DNA of 35,459 nucleotides from Spirulina subsalsa FACHB-351. Its GTDB lineage: Bacteria; Cyanobacteriota; Cyanobacteriia; Cyanobacteriales; Spirulinaceae. Of the stretch, positions 16,834 through 26,082 are shown piece by piece. The notes below the pieces were generated by a model, which did not search any database, was not told the DNA's origin, and saw nothing but the letters and a program-made list of their open reading frames with translations. The number at the start of each line of letters is the position of its first letter. Position 1 is the stretch's first letter. The position numbers and the translations under genes are program-made. The stretch is taken from the NCBI RefSeq assembly GCF_026130165.1, contig NZ_JAIHOM010000051.1, positions 1 to 35,459 of the forward strand, in the 5' to 3' direction.

Positions 16834-18489
16834 ATGAAAAGTCAAGTTTTAAGTAAAATTGATTATTCTCTCATGTTAGCATTAGGAATTTCGCTGTTAC
16901 TCAGAATTCCTACTTTTTTAGTTCCTTCTTGGAGTGTTGATGAAGGCTTTATAGCAGCTAATGCCACTCTGATTTTAGAGGGTGGGGTGTTATATCGAGA
17001 TGCCGTAGATCACCGTGCGCCATTACTAACCTATTTGTATAGTCTTATTTTTGCCTTGTTTGGTAACTATAATACAGTAGCAATTTATATGGCATTGATG
17101 CTGGTTATCGTTACCATACTTATTCTGCTATACAAAACTTCTCAACTCTTTTTAAATCGAGTTGGAGTGAAATGTTGTATTTTCTTATTTGCCAGTTTGT
17201 CAACAACATTTACTGAATTATCTTCTGATCTCTATCCTTTTAATACAGAGTGGTTGATGGTGGCTTTATCCCTAGCTGGGAGTTACTGCTTACTTAAAGG
17301 GCTGAAACCTAAGCAATATTTTAACTATAAGCTAGGGCTGGTGAGTGGTGTATTTTTCGGACTATCACTGATGACCAAGCAAGTCGCATTATTAGATTTA
17401 CTAACCAGTCTATGTTTTGTCTTAGCTGTGCCAATTTTAAATAAAAACTTTAGTCGCTTACCTATCCTTAAAAGTTTAACCTATGCTCTTTGCATCATCA
17501 TCGGTTCTAGTTTAGTTCTGGTCTTGTTCTGGTCTTTCTTCGCTTTTAATGGGGCTTTCAATGAGTTCTGGTTTTATGTTTTTACTTACAACAAAAACTA
17601 TTATGCAATACATAGTGTTACGCCCACAAGACTCCTAGGAGCGATAACTATATCTCTTGATAAATTCCTGAGTGACTATGGGTTTTACTTTTTAACTTTT
17701 ACTGCCTGTGTTCTAATTATTTTTTCACAACTAGGTAAGATAAAGTTACATAATTCTGGTGCAAATAATTTCCCAGTTTATTGGTTAATGATGCTAGTAA
17801 GCTCCTTCATTGCTGTAACATCACCTTTGCGTTTTTTTGATCATTACTATATCCAAATGATTCCGTCTTTATGTTTGCTTTCTGCGTTGACAATGGAAAG
17901 TATTTATGACACTTTTAAAAATATTCAGCCCTGCAATACCGTACAAAAAAAGTTAATCTCAATTTATACTGTTGGGTTTATTGTCGGCTTACAAGGTATC
18001 CCTCTTTTAATGAACATCAGTCATAGTTTGGCAGGGATAAAATTTTGGAAACAAGTTCACCTGAGTCCAGAATCTTCACGCTCTCGCTTGATTTCTTTTA
18101 TCCAACAAAATAGTTCTAAGCAGGACAGAATATTTGTTTGGGGCTTTGCTTCCGATATTTATTTAATGAGTCAAAGGATTCCGGGATCTCGGTTCACTTA
18201 CTGCACCTTTGTAACGGGTGCGATTCCGGGTAAAAATGATTGGGATCTGAATACAGACCAATGGATAGTACCCGGTTCAATGAATCTTTTAATTGACGAT
18301 CTGACGGAGACAAAACCCCGATTAATCATTGATACATCACCCGGAGATATAATGCGTTGGGGTAGATACCCTATAGAACAATACCCTGAACTTCAGAATA
18401 TTATTGATAATGGTTATGAACTAGCGGCTGAGGTTAAAGATGTCGATAATTCTAGGGTAATTTATCGAGTTTATAAGCTGATTAACTAA
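16834..18489 (+). CDS. GT-C family membrane glycosyltransferase (PMT/ArnT-like)
   Basis: 551 aa, about ten to twelve membrane segments. Seen: first-loop motif PSWSVDEGFIAANATLIL with the acidic pair expected for the catalytic Asp, followed by LYRDAVDHRAPLLTYLYSL; VKxx-type membrane helices; and a soluble C-terminal part (QDRIFVWGFASDIYLMSQ, RLIIDTSPGD). It differs from the two GT-C proteins at 10549 and 12083 in motif wording, so it is not a recent copy. It would transfer a sugar from a polyprenyl-phosphate donor outside the cytoplasm; the donor could be the product of the UbiA/SDR/GMC genes of the same operon (inference). It starts 16 bp after the preceding gene. Confidence 0.82.
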   Translation: MKSQVLSKIDYSLMLALGISLLLRIPTFLVPSWSVDEGFIAANATLILEGGVLYRDAVDHRAPLLTYLYSLIFALFGNYNTVAIYMALMLVIVTILILLYKTSQLFLNRVGVKCCIFLFASLSTTFTELSSDLYPFNTEWLMVALSLAGSYCLLKGLKPKQYFNYKLGLVSGVFFGLSLMTKQVALLDLLTSLCFVLAVPILNKNFSRLPILKSLTYALCIIIGSSLVLVLFWSFFAFNGAFNEFWFYVFTYNKNYYAIHSVTPTRLLGAITISLDKFLSDYGFYFLTFTACVLIIFSQLGKIKLHNSGANNFPVYWLMMLVSSFIAVTSPLRFFDHYYIQMIPSLCLLSALTMESIYDTFKNIQPCNTVQKKLISIYTVGFIVGLQGIPLLMNISHSLAGIKFWKQVHLSPESSRSRLISFIQQNSSKQDRIFVWGFASDIYLMSQRIPGSRFTYCTFVTGAIPGKNDWDLNTDQWIVPGSMNLLIDDLTETKPRLIIDTSPGDIMRWGRYPIEQYPELQNIIDNGYELAAEVKDVDNSRVIYRVYKLIN

Positions 18490-18535
18490 CCCTTAAGACG
18501 GTCTAAAAAGGTAATTTTTTTTGAACAATGTAACT

Positions 18536-19576
18536 ATGACTCTTTCTAAAAACTGTCTAATTACTGGTGGCTCAGGGTATTTTGGCTCACTTTTATTACA
18601 GAAGTTACTCCAAAAAGGGCATAATTGCGCTGTTTTTGATTTAGTAGATGCGGATGATAGACCGCAAAATGTTAGATTTTATCCGGGGGATATTCGTGAT
18701 TTTCCGAGGGTTTTAGACTGTTGTCAGGGAATGGATATTATTTATCACAACGTAGCTCAAGTCCCCTTAGCTAAAGATAAAAAGCTTTTTAAATCTGTAA
18801 ATATTCAAGGAACAGAAAACACTTTGCAAGCGGCCTTGCAATCTGGCGTTCAAAAAGTGGTTTACACTTCCTCTAGTGCCATTTTTGGCGTGCCAAAAAT
18901 AAATCCTGTTACAGAATCTACTTTGCCTCATCCTCAAGAAGCCTATGGCAAAGCTAAATGGGAAGGAGAAAAGTTATGTAACTTGTATATGGAGAAAGGA
19001 TTGAATATTGCAATTATTCGTCCTCGTACTATTTTGGGACATGGTAGATTAGGGATTTTCCAAATTTTATTTGAATGGATTTATCAGGGATACAATATTC
19101 CTGTATTGGGAAAAGGTGATAATTACTATCAGTTTATTCATGCTGATGATTTAGCCAATGCCTGTATTTTAGCGGCCGATCAACTCCCATCAGGAGTTTA
19201 TAATTGTGGGACGAATCGTTTTGGGACAATGCGTGAAGTTTTGGAGCAGTTATGTTATTATGCTAAAACTGGATCTAAGGTTAAAAGCCTACCGATGACG
19301 CCTACGATTTGGGCAATGAATTTAACCAGTGTTTTAGGCATTTCTCCTTTAGGCGGTTATCATTCTTTAATGTATGGTCGTTCTATGTATTTTGATACGA
19401 CTAAGGTCGAAAGAGAACTGCAATGGAAACCTCAGTATTCTAATCTAGAAATGTTTATAGAAAGTTATGAATGGTACTTAAAAAATCGTGACCTAATACT
19501 AAATCATACAGCCGGAAGTCATCATCGCTCTGCTGTTAAACAAGGAATATTAAGGCTCTTAAAATGGATTCTCTAA
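18536..19576 (+). CDS. NAD-dependent epimerase/dehydratase (extended SDR), second of two in the operon
   Basis: 346 aa from ATG 18536; an in-frame TTG at 18521 would add five residues. Seen: LITGGSGYFGSLLL (about 8-21), GDIRDFPRV, IYHNVAQVPLAKD, active-site region YTSSSAIFG and YGKAK (Tyr-x-x-x-Lys), then RPRTILGHGRLGIFQ. It belongs to the 3-beta-HSD-like branch and differs clearly from the SDR at 15756, so the two probably act on different steps. The stop overlaps the start of the UbiA-like gene by 13 nt, which suggests translational coupling and a joint role. Confidence 0.84.
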   Translation: MTLSKNCLITGGSGYFGSLLLQKLLQKGHNCAVFDLVDADDRPQNVRFYPGDIRDFPRVLDCCQGMDIIYHNVAQVPLAKDKKLFKSVNIQGTENTLQAALQSGVQKVVYTSSSAIFGVPKINPVTESTLPHPQEAYGKAKWEGEKLCNLYMEKGLNIAIIRPRTILGHGRLGIFQILFEWIYQGYNIPVLGKGDNYYQFIHADDLANACILAADQLPSGVYNCGTNRFGTMREVLEQLCYYAKTGSKVKSLPMTPTIWAMNLTSVLGISPLGGYHSLMYGRSMYFDTTKVERELQWKPQYSNLEMFIESYEWYLKNRDLILNHTAGSHHRSAVKQGILRLLKWIL

Positions 19577-20451
19577 TCACGGTGTATCGTCAATACTGGA
19601 AGTTGCTTCGTCCTCATCAATGGACTAAAAATCTAGTCTGTTTTGCGGGAGTTATTTTTGGAGGACAACTGCATAGTCTTATAGCCATCAGGTCTGCTTT
19701 TGCAGTGTGCTTAATGTTTATCGCAGCATCTTCTGCGATGTATATATTTAATGATATTCAGGATGTAGAGCGTGACCGTCAACATCCCCGGAAAAGATTT
19801 CGACCGATTGCCAGTGGTCAGATTTCTATTGGGGTCGCTTGTGCAATGGCTACGTTTTTAATTTTAGTTAGCTTGTGGGTGGGCTATAGTTTAAATGTTG
19901 CAACAGTCATCTGTTTGAGCATTTACATCATTCTCAACTTAGCCTACTCGGTTAAACTGAAACATATTGTGATTGTGGATGTTACCTGTATTGCTTTAGG
20001 TTTTGTGTTACGTCTAATGGCTGGAGTTTATGCCATTGACGATACTCCAACGGGATGGATTACTCTTTGTACTTTTTTCCTGTCGCTTTTTTTAGGGTTT
20101 TGTAAGAGGCGCTCCGAGTTATATGAATTTGAAAACAATTTTCAAAAGCAGCGCCCTGTTTTACAATTTTATACTATTTCCTATTTGGATGCCTTGGTCA
20201 ATAATACAGGAATAATGGCTATTATCTCTTATGCTTTATTTACCACGACAACGGATAAGAATCCGTCGTTAGTCATTACGATTCCTTTAGTTAACTATGG
20301 TATTATGAAGTATCATCATTTGCTGGTTGCTTGTAAGCTTACTGAAAGTCCTGATAGAGTTTTATTGAAAAATCTTGAGATCCAACTAGCTCTTGTCCTA
20401 TGGTTAATTCTTTATATTGCGCTAACTTATGCGGATCTCAATATTCTTTAG
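19564..20451 (+). CDS. UbiA-family prenyltransferase, decaprenyl-phosphate phosphoribosyltransferase (DPPR synthase)-like
   Basis: 295 aa, about eight to nine membrane helices. Seen: LLRPHQWTKNLVCFAG near the N-terminus, first Asp-rich motif NDIQDVERDRQHPRKRFRP (about 63-81) and a second conserved part YSVKLKHIVIVDV with GFVLRLMAG. The RPHQW/TKN start, D-x-x-x-D-x-x-HP-KR-RP and YS-LKH---DV pattern match the branch of UbiA that transfers phosphoribose from PRPP to polyprenyl phosphate (Rv3806c type) better than quinone or chlorophyll prenyltransferases. This is family knowledge; the activity is not shown. It is the last gene of the plus operon and overlaps the upstream SDR. No phosphatase for the 5-phosphate is seen nearby. 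Confidence 0.82.
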   Translation: MDSLITVYRQYWKLLRPHQWTKNLVCFAGVIFGGQLHSLIAIRSAFAVCLMFIAASSAMYIFNDIQDVERDRQHPRKRFRPIASGQISIGVACAMATFLILVSLWVGYSLNVATVICLSIYIILNLAYSVKLKHIVIVDVTCIALGFVLRLMAGVYAIDDTPTGWITLCTFFLSLFLGFCKRRSELYEFENNFQKQRPVLQFYTISYLDALVNNTGIMAIISYALFTTTTDKNPSLVITIPLVNYGIMKYHHLLVACKLTESPDRVLLKNLEIQLALVLWLILYIALTYADLNIL

Positions 20452-20524
20452 TCTCAATGGTTTATGCAGGATTTATGAGGAAAAAGCGTATTTTTTTGAG
20501 TCAGAATCGGAGAGAGCAAATGAC

Positions 20525-21604
20525 TTAGATTCCATTAAAAAGATACGCTATTATTTTAGCGGTTTTTGATAAGCTATGGTCTTGATACCAACGATGGGCT
20601 TGGTGGGCGATCGCATTTCCCCGATTGAAGGATAAGCCCTCTTGTTCTGGGTGGGCGTGCCAGTAGTGCTGCATGGTTGTTAGGTGATCTTCGGGTTGTT
20701 GCTGGGGTAAGGTTAACACGGGAATTAGACCATGAGCGCAGTAGGCCGCGAAGATGGTAGACTTGGCAAGGTAGGCTGGGGGGGGTGTGCTTAGAAATCC
20801 GGCGATCGCATCCTGCATTAATGCGCTAATTTTCCCTGCATCTAGCACCCCCCACGGTCGCACTGCCACCCCATTAACGAAAGGTAGGGGAAAATCAAGG
20901 GGAACGCCAATATCTTCAATTTCGGTGATCTCCAATGCTTGACAAACGCGCTCTAATTGGGCGAAATCCCGCTCATAGGCGAGGGTTCTACTGTTGCGAT
21001 GACCGAAGACTATCATCCGTCTCCTTCGTTGGTTTAAGGGCGTTAAATCGGGGGGTTCTCCGATGGTGGAGAAGACGGGGAGGGATAAGATGGGGGACTT
21101 GAGGGCAGGGTGTAAGGCTTGTAAACGCTGGGCATAGGCTTGTTTACTGGTTAGGGTGCGATCGCTTAGTTGCACCAAACGACGCGCTACCCGTTTTTGC
21201 AGGGGAAAGTACCAAAAGGAACTACTCCAAGGGGGGCCATGATCATAGGCATAGAGTTCATGAAAAAAGGTCACTAAATACCCCCCCTGTTGTTGCCAAG
21301 TTTTTAAACCTTTTGCCAACCAATTGGGACATCCTCGTTGTGCATAACCATAGCCAGAATATTGGAGTAAAATCTGCGCTGTATCTTCTAACAAAATACC
21401 TAGACTTTTAGCTGAACGTTCCGGTACAGCCATGACAGAAAAATCTCCTATTTTGGGCTTTCCATGCCAATTAGGATCTCCCACCACAAAGCGGGTGTTA
21501 ATGTGCCAGTCTTGCTTTAATTTTTGAGCCAAATAGAGAGAGTAATCTCCTAAACCATCTACTCCCGGAGGTAAGGTCGGCACAACTTGCACTAAGGTTT
21601 TCAT
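20525..21604 (-). CDS. glycosyltransferase, GT-B fold (GT4-like, divergent)
   Basis: 359 aa, cytoplasmic. Seen: N-terminal VQVVPTLPPGVDGLGDYSLYLAQKL, a glycine-rich loop typical of GT-B donors/acceptors; FFHELYAY in the N-terminal half; IVFGHRNSRTL at the domain border; and C-terminal AKSTIFAAYCAHGLIPVLTL in the place of the usual E-x7-E motif, with a Ser/Thr in place of the first Glu. It is the last gene of the minus-strand polysaccharide cluster, 21 bp after the truncated GT-C gene. Convergent with the UbiA-like gene, with 73 bp between stops. Sugar and acceptor unknown. Confidence 0.7.
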   Translation of the reverse strand: MKTLVQVVPTLPPGVDGLGDYSLYLAQKLKQDWHINTRFVVGDPNWHGKPKIGDFSVMAVPERSAKSLGILLEDTAQILLQYSGYGYAQRGCPNWLAKGLKTWQQQGGYLVTFFHELYAYDHGPPWSSSFWYFPLQKRVARRLVQLSDRTLTSKQAYAQRLQALHPALKSPILSLPVFSTIGEPPDLTPLNQRRRRMIVFGHRNSRTLAYERDFAQLERVCQALEITEIEDIGVPLDFPLPFVNGVAVRPWGVLDAGKISALMQDAIAGFLSTPPPAYLAKSTIFAAYCAHGLIPVLTLPQQQPEDHLTTMQHYWHAHPEQEGLSFNRGNAIAHQAHRWYQDHSLSKTAKIIAYLFNGI

Positions 21605-21625
21605 CCTACTTTACCCTCCCCGAAT

Positions 21626-22186
21626 TTAATCCTCACGACGCATTAACCAAAATTCTTGATCAATATTGCTATAAGAAAGGAATAGATAGCTTAAATCTAC
21701 GTCAGATTTAAAATGTTGATCTACGCCTGCCATGCCATAAAAAATATGCTGGTAGTCACAGGCTAAGAAAACTAAAATAAATAAAATAGACCACTGATCA
21801 AGATCATATTTTTTGGCAATACAATGGGCATAAATTAAGGTAAAAACACTAGCAATAACTGAACAAAGTTTCAGAAAAAATATACCTGATCCTGAAACTG
21901 TTACCTCTGCGACTAAAGGAATCAGAACAGAAAGAACGGATGTAAAACCGTGAATGGGAGGTTCTCCCGCGTGATGAGTTAAACCAATTCCCTCAGCCGC
22001 ACTCATGGCGTGGGTTGTTGTAATTAAGGCATCTTCCCAGGTTCGATCGGTATAAATCCAAAAGGTAAGACGGACGGATATGGCTAAAAAGATCGCAATT
22101 GTTAACGCCCAATTTACTTTCAGATAGATTAAGAGATTGTTAAAAAGATCAGGCGATTTAACGGTTTTAAATGAATGTATATTCAT
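21626..22186 (-). pseudogene. truncated GT-C membrane glycosyltransferase-like protein
   Basis: 186 aa from ATG 22186; a TTG at 22216 that overlaps the preceding stop would add ten residues. Seen: a first membrane segment (LTIAIFLAISVRLTFWIY), loop motif TDRTWEDALITTTHAMSAAEG with the acidic pair of GT-C proteins, HGFTSVLSVLIPLVAEV and helices to WSILFILVFLACDYQHIFYGMAGVD. After YGMAG the frame runs 30 residues to LSYSNIDQEFWLMRRED and stops, with only 21 bp to the next gene. GT-C enzymes are usually 450-600 aa, so about two thirds is missing. The abrupt end suggests an internal deletion that joined the N-terminal part to a C-terminal tail, or a true small derivative. Confidence 0.6.
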
Positions 22187-22212
22187 AGCAAAAACTCGGT
22201 GATGGCTTGAGG

Positions 22213-23361
22213 TCAAAATAATAATTGATTGTATTGAGTATAATTTAAAACCTCATGGGGTGTATAAATTTTATCTCGTTGTCCTAACTCTTTGCCTAAA
22301 CTATGATAGCAAGACTCATAGCCCCATTGCCCATCATGTTGAGCTTGAGAGGCAAAACTATCACCCAGTAAGACTAGGGTAGGAATAGAAAAAGCAGCGG
22401 CCGCGTGCATCATCATACTAGAATTACACAGGACAAGCTGAGACAGGGCGGTAAGTGCAAAGGTTTCTCGTAAGGTCATTTTCCCCACTAAGTTAATCGT
22501 GTTAGGGGCTGATGAACCGATTTTTTGTGCGGCTAGAGTATCTCCTTTTCCTCCAAGTAGGACAATTTTAAGATTATCGCGTTGAGCCAGTTTCTGCACT
22601 AATTCAACATAATAATCCAAAGGCCAACATTTGGCTTCTAATCCCGATCCTGCGGCTACAATAACACGCTGTTGGGACTCTTGAGCTACCCCAGCCCATG
22701 TTTGTTCTCCCTTGGCTTTTTCCTCGGCGCTTAAAAAGAGTTGGGGGCGACATTCGGGTAAGTCTTGCACTCCTAAAAGTTCGGCAAAGCGCAAGGCAGA
22801 ACGTCCCACTTGTTCATGCTCATTATATTGGACATATTGCTGCATGACTTGATGTCCTCCGGCATACCCTTTGACTCCCAAACGATAGGGAATTTTAGCC
22901 CGAAGTAAGAGGAAAGCCCCCCAATAACTGCCAAAAATATCAATGCCGATGGTAAATTTTTGTTGACCCAGTTGTGCGGTTTCTGGGGAGGTGAAAATGT
23001 AGGTCAAGATATCGGTAATTTTTTGTTGAGGAATGACGCGATTAAACCAAGGGGCATTAACTGAGATAATTTCGCTAATGTGGGGATTCTGTTGGACAAT
23101 TTCTGTCGCCCAGTCTCCTATCCCTAAAACAATTTTTGCTTGAGGAAATTGTTTTTTCAATGCTTCAAATAGGGGAGTAATAATGAGTAAGTCACCTAAA
23201 TCATTGTTGCGTAAAATAAAAATAGATTCAGGGTCTTTTAAGGCTTGCTCTGGTGGTTGGGGAATAGCTTGTGTTCGCTGATATGACAGCAGGCAAACCG
23301 CTAAGATTTTAGCTAAAAGGGTTTGATAAATTAAGCGAATTTTTACTTTAAGGTTGATCAT
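22213..23361 (-). CDS. family 9 glycosyltransferase (heptosyltransferase-like)
   Basis: 382 aa from ATG 23361, which has GGAGGAGG 11 nt upstream; a start at 23418 is in frame but has no ribosome site and would overlap the preceding gene by 71 nt. Seen: IFILRNNDLGDLLIITPLFE (N-domain nucleotide-sugar loop), QFPQAKIVLGIGDWATEIV, then C-domain VIVAAGSGLEAKCWPLDYYV, LVLLGGKGDT, NLVGKMTLRETFALTALSQL and NSSMMMHAAAAFSIPTLVLLGDS. This is the GT9 layout of ADP-heptose:LPS heptosyltransferases. Cytoplasmic face of the membrane; the sugar may be heptose or another. It overlaps the end of the upstream membrane-protein gene by 14 nt. Confidence 0.87.
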   Translation of the reverse strand: MINLKVKIRLIYQTLLAKILAVCLLSYQRTQAIPQPPEQALKDPESIFILRNNDLGDLLIITPLFEALKKQFPQAKIVLGIGDWATEIVQQNPHISEIISVNAPWFNRVIPQQKITDILTYIFTSPETAQLGQQKFTIGIDIFGSYWGAFLLLRAKIPYRLGVKGYAGGHQVMQQYVQYNEHEQVGRSALRFAELLGVQDLPECRPQLFLSAEEKAKGEQTWAGVAQESQQRVIVAAGSGLEAKCWPLDYYVELVQKLAQRDNLKIVLLGGKGDTLAAQKIGSSAPNTINLVGKMTLRETFALTALSQLVLCNSSMMMHAAAAFSIPTLVLLGDSFASQAQHDGQWGYESCYHSLGKELGQRDKIYTPHEVLNYTQYNQLLF

Positions 23362-25193
23362 TTCTAATAAATCCTCCTCCAATACCTTGTTTGGGGTCAC
23401 GGAGTTTAATGTCATCATGGGTTAGAAAAGGGGTACAGGGGAGAGGGGTTGCCCAACATTGATCAGGAGTTGACCAAAATCCGATTTCTCGTTCCGATAA
23501 ATAGTCTGGGTTCATGGTGGTATATTCGAGATCGTTGACAGTGCGGATAATTAATTGTTCTGGGGGTACGGAGGTTAAGGCAGGAGGGAGAATCCAGTTA
23601 AATCCGGCGAAGTAAGTCGGTATCATTCTAATCAGAACAATACTGACTAAAGTCAGGCACATAATCCAGTAAAATCGCTCGTTTATTTTCTGGGTTAAAA
23701 GGTAACTGACGACGGTTAAAGCTAGGGTAAAAACTAGAACTAAAATCAAGGTTAGAGAAATTCCTAACCAAAGGTTTGTCGCTAAAATAATCACGAAAAA
23801 AGACCACAATTTTGCTGTTTTTTTTGTGATGAAAAGCAAGGGCAAGACAAAAGGCAGGAATGACGAAGAGATAGCCTAAGCCGATTCTTAAGGATGGGCT
23901 GCCGTAAAGCATATACAATGTACCTAAACTGCCTAAAGCGATGAGATAAGCTTGTCCCTTGATGTAAATTCTATCTTGCTTCCACATCCGATAAAGAAGG
24001 TAGAGAAAAATTAGGGAACAAAGGATTAAAAAGGTGGCTTGTCGTTGGTCAATTAGCCAAGGAATGACCCAATCCCAAGGTTGAGCGTCGGGGGGCTTGT
24101 CGGGGGGACATAACCAACGCGCACAGTTTTGGATAACTTTGGCGGATTGATGTGCTGTTTCTGTTCCCACGGACCAAGGGAAAAAGTTAACGCAAAAGAG
24201 GGGGGCAGGATAGAGGGGACAACCGGAGGTGATTAGTCCATAACTCATCATGGGAAATAACAGAATAAGACTGGTTATTATGCCTGTGAATAAGCGTTTT
24301 AGGCTGAAGGTGTTAAAGAGTAGGTAAAAGACAGAACCGGTTAAAAATAAAACCATGCCTGTAAGTTTAATGGTGAGTCCTGCTGCGGCTAGAATCAGAA
24401 CGATAAGACTGGCATCAATGACGGTTTGTTGAGGGGGTTTGGGGGCTTGACTTAATAGGAGAATTAACCAAGGAACAACGATAGATAGACCTAATAGCGG
24501 CACGTCTGGGGAGGGTGAAATGGGAAGGCTTAACCAGATATAAATGGGTAAGCAAATGAGGCTGGAGATCAGCAAGAAGTAATCGATAAATTTATGTTTT
24601 TTTAGCCAAATTCGTTCAAGGGAGATGATGCCTTGGGCGAGGCAAAGAATGAGGGCAAATCCTCCGGTTGTAGCGGCTAAATGGGTGCCGATGGTTGGTA
24701 AATTAAAGGGGGCGGCAAGGGCTAACCAAGAGGAGGGATAACCGAAGGTGTAGGAAAGGAGGGCTAATCCGAAGACGGTGCCATGTTGGGATAGCCATTG
24801 AATGACGGGGAAATGATATAATCCGGTGTCGTAGGCGGTGACGGGTTGGGCATTGAAGAGGGCTATTATTAAGGCGATTAAACTGTAAGTTACGAGTCTT
24901 TTCGGGGATAGATGGGTGGGAAGTTTGTAGAGTTCTTGGCGTGTGTTTTTGTGCTGTAGGGCGGCTAGAATGAGGAGGAGGGCGACGACAGCACCGAGGA
25001 GGGGGGAGAGGGGGAAAAGGAGGGAAGTGGCGAGGAGGGAAACCCCAAGGAGTGAGATTCCTAACCACAGGGCGAGGATGGTGCGATCGCCTAATCGAGT
25101 TATACTGACGGCATGAGTATGCTGGAGTACCCCAGTGCCAATAATCCAGCTAATACTTCCTAAAATGAGCCACAGGCAAAAAAGAACAAGCAT
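23348..25193 (-). pseudogene. large polytopic membrane protein (LIC_10190-like), frameshifted in an A8 run
   Basis: Two overlapping frames make one protein. The first runs from ATG 25193 and in its own frame ends at 23628 (521 aa), with a C-terminal part of about 60 residues that is not membrane-like. The second frame is open from before 23845 to 23348 and continues with membrane helices (FFVIILATNLWLGISLTLIL) and a soluble tail (CWATPLPCTPFLTHDD, GIGGGFIRNDQP). They meet at plus-strand 23818-23825, eight T, which is eight A on the coding strand. Seven A would give a single frame of 614 aa reading FHHKKTAKLWSFFV. The joint protein has about twelve to fourteen helices. Length, topology and tail recall the LIC_10190 family found in polysaccharide clusters; role unknown. 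A sequencing error, a real mutation or slippage cannot be told apart here. Confidence 0.75.
23818..23825 (-). other. A8 homopolymer at the frameshift site
   Basis: Eight A on the coding strand (CAC AAA AAA AAC) lie exactly where the two halves of the membrane protein change frame. One fewer A restores the frame. Such runs are prone to replication and transcription slippage. Confidence 0.9.
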
Positions 25194-25218
25194 GGTAGAT
25201 AACTAATTTAGCAGGAAT

Positions 25219-26082
25219 TCAGGAGATGGGGACTTTTCCCCAACGTTGCTGGATGTGGTTTAAAACCCGGTTTAAACGAGGGAAAATAGGGCCATCTTGG
25301 CGCAGTTTCCACAGGTAAATCGTGGCATATTTGATGGCGTTGGTATAACTTTTTTGGCAGTATAAGTTAAAGCATAAACTGGCATAGAGATAACTTTCTA
25401 AAATAGTGGAATTATAGCGAGTGATGGTCATTTCATCGCCGTAGTGTTCAATGTAGGCGTTGGGAATACATCGGGAACGGAAACCATGATAGTATAAGTA
25501 AGCTCCAAATTCTAAATAACTGGAACCATAACGGTAGTCTTCTAACATAGTTAAACCTTGGTCAAAAATAGCCCGAGGATAGATGGTTGAACCATCGGCA
25601 ATTCCCCAGTTATCATCTAGATTTTCAATGGTTATCCCGACTCCTGATTTACAAAGTTGATTAGCCCGGTGTGCTGTGGCACAATATTCCCCATTAATAT
25701 AGCCAATTTCTCCCGTTGTCCAGATGGAAAAAGGATCTTGTTCTAGGGCTGCTAAACATTGTGCCAGATGACCGGGGGGTAGGATATGATCATCATCCAT
25801 TGTGCGGATATGGGTGCCGAGACAAGCGAAAGCAACGTGATTGCGATTGGCATATAATCCTCTACCTGGGCCAAGAATATAGCGACAATGCCACTGTTTA
25901 GCAATGGCCTGAGTGGTGCTACGATGGTCAGGATCGGAGTCATCCGAGACAACTATCTCGTAGGGTTGGCAATTTTGCGATCGCACACTTTCCAGACAGC
26001 GATTAAGAGACTCAGGACGATTCCGCGTCACCAACGCAATACTTAGTTTAACTTGACTCAAACTAACCCCAGTCCAACTCAT
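25219..26082 (-). CDS. family 2 glycosyltransferase
   Basis: 287 aa from ATG 26082, which overlaps the stop of the preceding gene as ATGA; a longer frame to 26142 adds 20 residues that do not look like the family. Seen: LSIALVTRNRPESLNRCLES near the N-terminus, IVVSDDSDPDHR, then the metal-binding motif IRTMDDDHILPPGHL (D-x-D) and a C-terminal part with YGSSYLEFGAYLYYHGFRSR. GT-A fold, inverting, cytoplasmic. It lies inside the Wzm/Wzt polysaccharide cluster and probably adds one sugar of the repeat unit. Confidence 0.87.
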   Translation of the reverse strand: MSWTGVSLSQVKLSIALVTRNRPESLNRCLESVRSQNCQPYEIVVSDDSDPDHRSTTQAIAKQWHCRYILGPGRGLYANRNHVAFACLGTHIRTMDDDHILPPGHLAQCLAALEQDPFSIWTTGEIGYINGEYCATAHRANQLCKSGVGITIENLDDNWGIADGSTIYPRAIFDQGLTMLEDYRYGSSYLEFGAYLYYHGFRSRCIPNAYIEHYGDEMTITRYNSTILESYLYASLCFNLYCQKSYTNAIKYATIYLWKLRQDGPIFPRLNRVLNHIQQRWGKVPIS

